A stretch of DNA of 47,489 nucleotides, from NCBI GenBank assembly GCA_014925825.1, contig JACGCK010000301.1, forward strand, positions 1 to 47,489, given 5' to 3'. Below the pieces are notes generated by a model that ran no database searches, was not told the origin of the DNA, and saw only the letters and a list, made by a program, of their open reading frames with translations. This DNA comes from Pholiota molesta (Eukaryota > Basidiomycota > Agaricomycetes > Agaricales > Strophariaceae). The first letter of the stretch is position 1, and every line of letters starts with the position of its first letter. The translations under genes and the position numbers were made by a program. Of this stretch, positions 46,120-47,489 are shown piece after piece.

Positions 46120-46656
46120 CCGGGCTGCCCCAGCGCCACAGGAGGGGTTGAAAATCAGGAGCTGGAGGCCAGGGACAAGGGAGATCGCCTTCCCGAAGTC
46201 TTGGCGAGAAATGGCGTCGGCGACGACATTCTGTTCACCTGGGATATGAAGCACGCGAAGATCGTGGTCACCTTCAACAAGAAGGTCCACCACGAAACGC
46301 AGTAGATTGTTATAGGGAGGGAGGCAGTGGAAGGAGTTGAATATGTTAACGGTGTTCATGTTATCAGTGAATACCACAATGCGAGAGCCGTCGGGGGACG
46401 AAAGGTGAACACGTTGGATCGCGGAGGCAACACTCAGCGCCTCGTAGAAAAAGATTAAGTCAACGGGCACCGTAAGAGGGACAGGAGAATAGTAACCGAC
46501 GCGGTGGTCAGGAAACCAAAAACAGACCCTCGAGACAAGCGTCGCAGTAGACGGTGACATCAGCGAGGGACGGGTCCCAGGACTTGGACTTGAGCAGGCG
46601 AACGCCCGACGAACGCCAGCAGGTTTGCGGCCCAGTTGAAGTCGTCGCAATGGCAT
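46114..46656 (-). pseudogene. RNase H domain of DIRS-like retroelement
   Basis: The open part shows the RNase H-like order FFYEALSVASAIQRV, RIVVFTDNMNTVNIFNS (with an Asp after VFT) and LRVLHIPGEQNVVADAISR, the typical end of DIRS/Ty3-type RNase H domains. The first about 40 residues look out of frame: another frame over 46520-46610 gives LLKSKSWDPSLADVTVYCDA, the expected start. So there is at least one frameshift. It follows the RT remnant and precedes the recombinase remnant on the minus strand, the gene order of DIRS-like elements. Confidence 0.7.
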
Positions 46657-46714
46657 TGTTTACCCATACGCGCTCGCGAGGGGCCAGCTTGCCGGCGATT
46701 TTTGGTAGACATTG

Positions 46715-47489
46715 TTAAGCGCCGGGCGGAGAAGTGGGTAGACGTTGAGCGCCCAGTTCACCCAGCCGCCATGACCTGCCACTTCTTGAGTTTGAATGCG
46801 CCATGGGAGCGGCTGGTTGGTTTTGATCCCCACAACGAGAGCTCCTCCAAGAGGGACTGACGAGACTGGCGGGCAGGGTGAGGGTCATACTGTTGGGGTC
46901 GACGCTGATACCGATGATAGTGAGCGGGGAACCGAAGACCTGCTTCGCCTCCTTGTGAGGGACGCCGAGCTCATCCCACACCTGCAAGAGAGCGACCTGC
47001 TTCGAGGGCATAAGCTTCTTGTATGGTGCGTAATAGGTTAGCTGGTCAGCAAATTCGGCGCCGGACGAGTCATCGACGTAGGTGAAAATGCCCAGGATCT
47101 CCTTCACATATTTGATGATCCACGCGATGAGCCCGTTGACACAGATGAAGATGCCGTTGGCCCCGCAGTTCCCGAAGCAATTCCGTCGGTCTATGTGGCC
47201 TCACCATCAACGAAGACGGCCTGTTTCAGCTGCCAGATGGGATGCATGGGCAAGAGGCGATATGCCTCGGCGATGTCTGACTTGAACATGACCAACGGGC
47301 GGTCGCGTGCTCCCGCCGGATGGCAAGGAGCATCTCGCCAATGTGACGCATATTGTCGAGGGGGAAGCCACGAACCTTGGCGCCGTCGATCATGCTGTTC
47401 AAGGAGTAGGGACCCGCGCTATGATCTGTCACCAAGCGGAAGTCGGAGGAGTGGGGTTTGGGGACGGCATGGATGGGCATGCAGTACAT
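46715..47489 (-). pseudogene. reverse transcriptase of DIRS-like retroelement, broken, runs off the window
   Basis: Pieces in different frames recall the RT core: AVPKPHSSDFRLVTDHSAGP (fingers), VMFKSDIAEAYRLLPMHPIW (first catalytic Asp in SDIAEAYRL), then GNCGANGIFICVNGLIAWI, and FTYVDDSSGAEF (YVDD catalytic box). They are separated by a frameshift near 47295-47315 and by another break near 47190-47205, where the frame meets a stop. The element is therefore inactive. Its 5' part lies beyond the right edge. Confidence 0.7.

Overview
The window is nuclear DNA of a filamentous fungus, most likely an agaricomycete basidiomycete. I infer this from short GT-AG introns of about 45-80 bp in almost every gene, a NACHT-ankyrin NLR gene, a DUF6535-type gene, fragments of a DIRS-like tyrosine-recombinase retrotransposon, and KDZ (Kyakuja-Dileera-Zisupton) transposase genes with a CxC2-type cysteine cluster. 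There is no CRISPR array, operon or rRNA, and I saw no tRNA.

Layout. 1-1574: remnant of a DIRS-like retroelement (gag-like ORF, minus strand). 3098-8279: a 13-exon gene for a 1501-residue NLR: C2-like N-terminus, helical region, NACHT NTPase, winged-helix-like region and 19 almost identical ankyrin repeats. The exon sum is exactly divisible by three. 8.4-15.1 kb: gene-poor, with degenerate duplicated blocks and open stretches I cannot name. 15165-15824: 5' part of a DUF6535 gene. 16548-16978 (minus): candidate 88-residue three-exon gene. 17826-19182: a second retroelement 5' end and gag, cut off by the next unit.

19183-45984 is the centre of the window: two near-identical 13.4-kb DNA transposons in tandem (copy 1 19183-32592, copy 2 32593-45984). 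Each has about 980-bp terminal inverted repeats made of a TCCATTGCCC-rich satellite with GC-rich hairpins, and five spliced genes: A (minus, 807 aa), B (plus, 251 aa, RNase H1-type hybrid-binding domain), C (minus, 187 aa, basic N-terminus), D (plus, 200 aa in copy 2) and a KDZ transposase of about 1086 codons. A/B and C/D are divergent pairs. Copy 2 has the standard order. In copy 1 the segment with the last exon of gene D, the transposase and the right TIR (26821-32585) is inverted. Its breakpoints carry CATATAT and ATATATG, a 7-bp duplication in inverted orientation directly abutting transposon ends. This is what transposition using the right end of one copy and the left end of its neighbour (reversed-ends transposition) would produce.

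Both transposase genes share a frame problem at an 8-C run, and each copy has its own 1-bp lesions (transposase in copy 1, gene A in copy 2). As read, neither copy is fully intact. 45985-47489: tyrosine recombinase, RNase H and reverse transcriptase remnants of the DIRS-like element on the minus strand, interrupted by the right end of copy 2.
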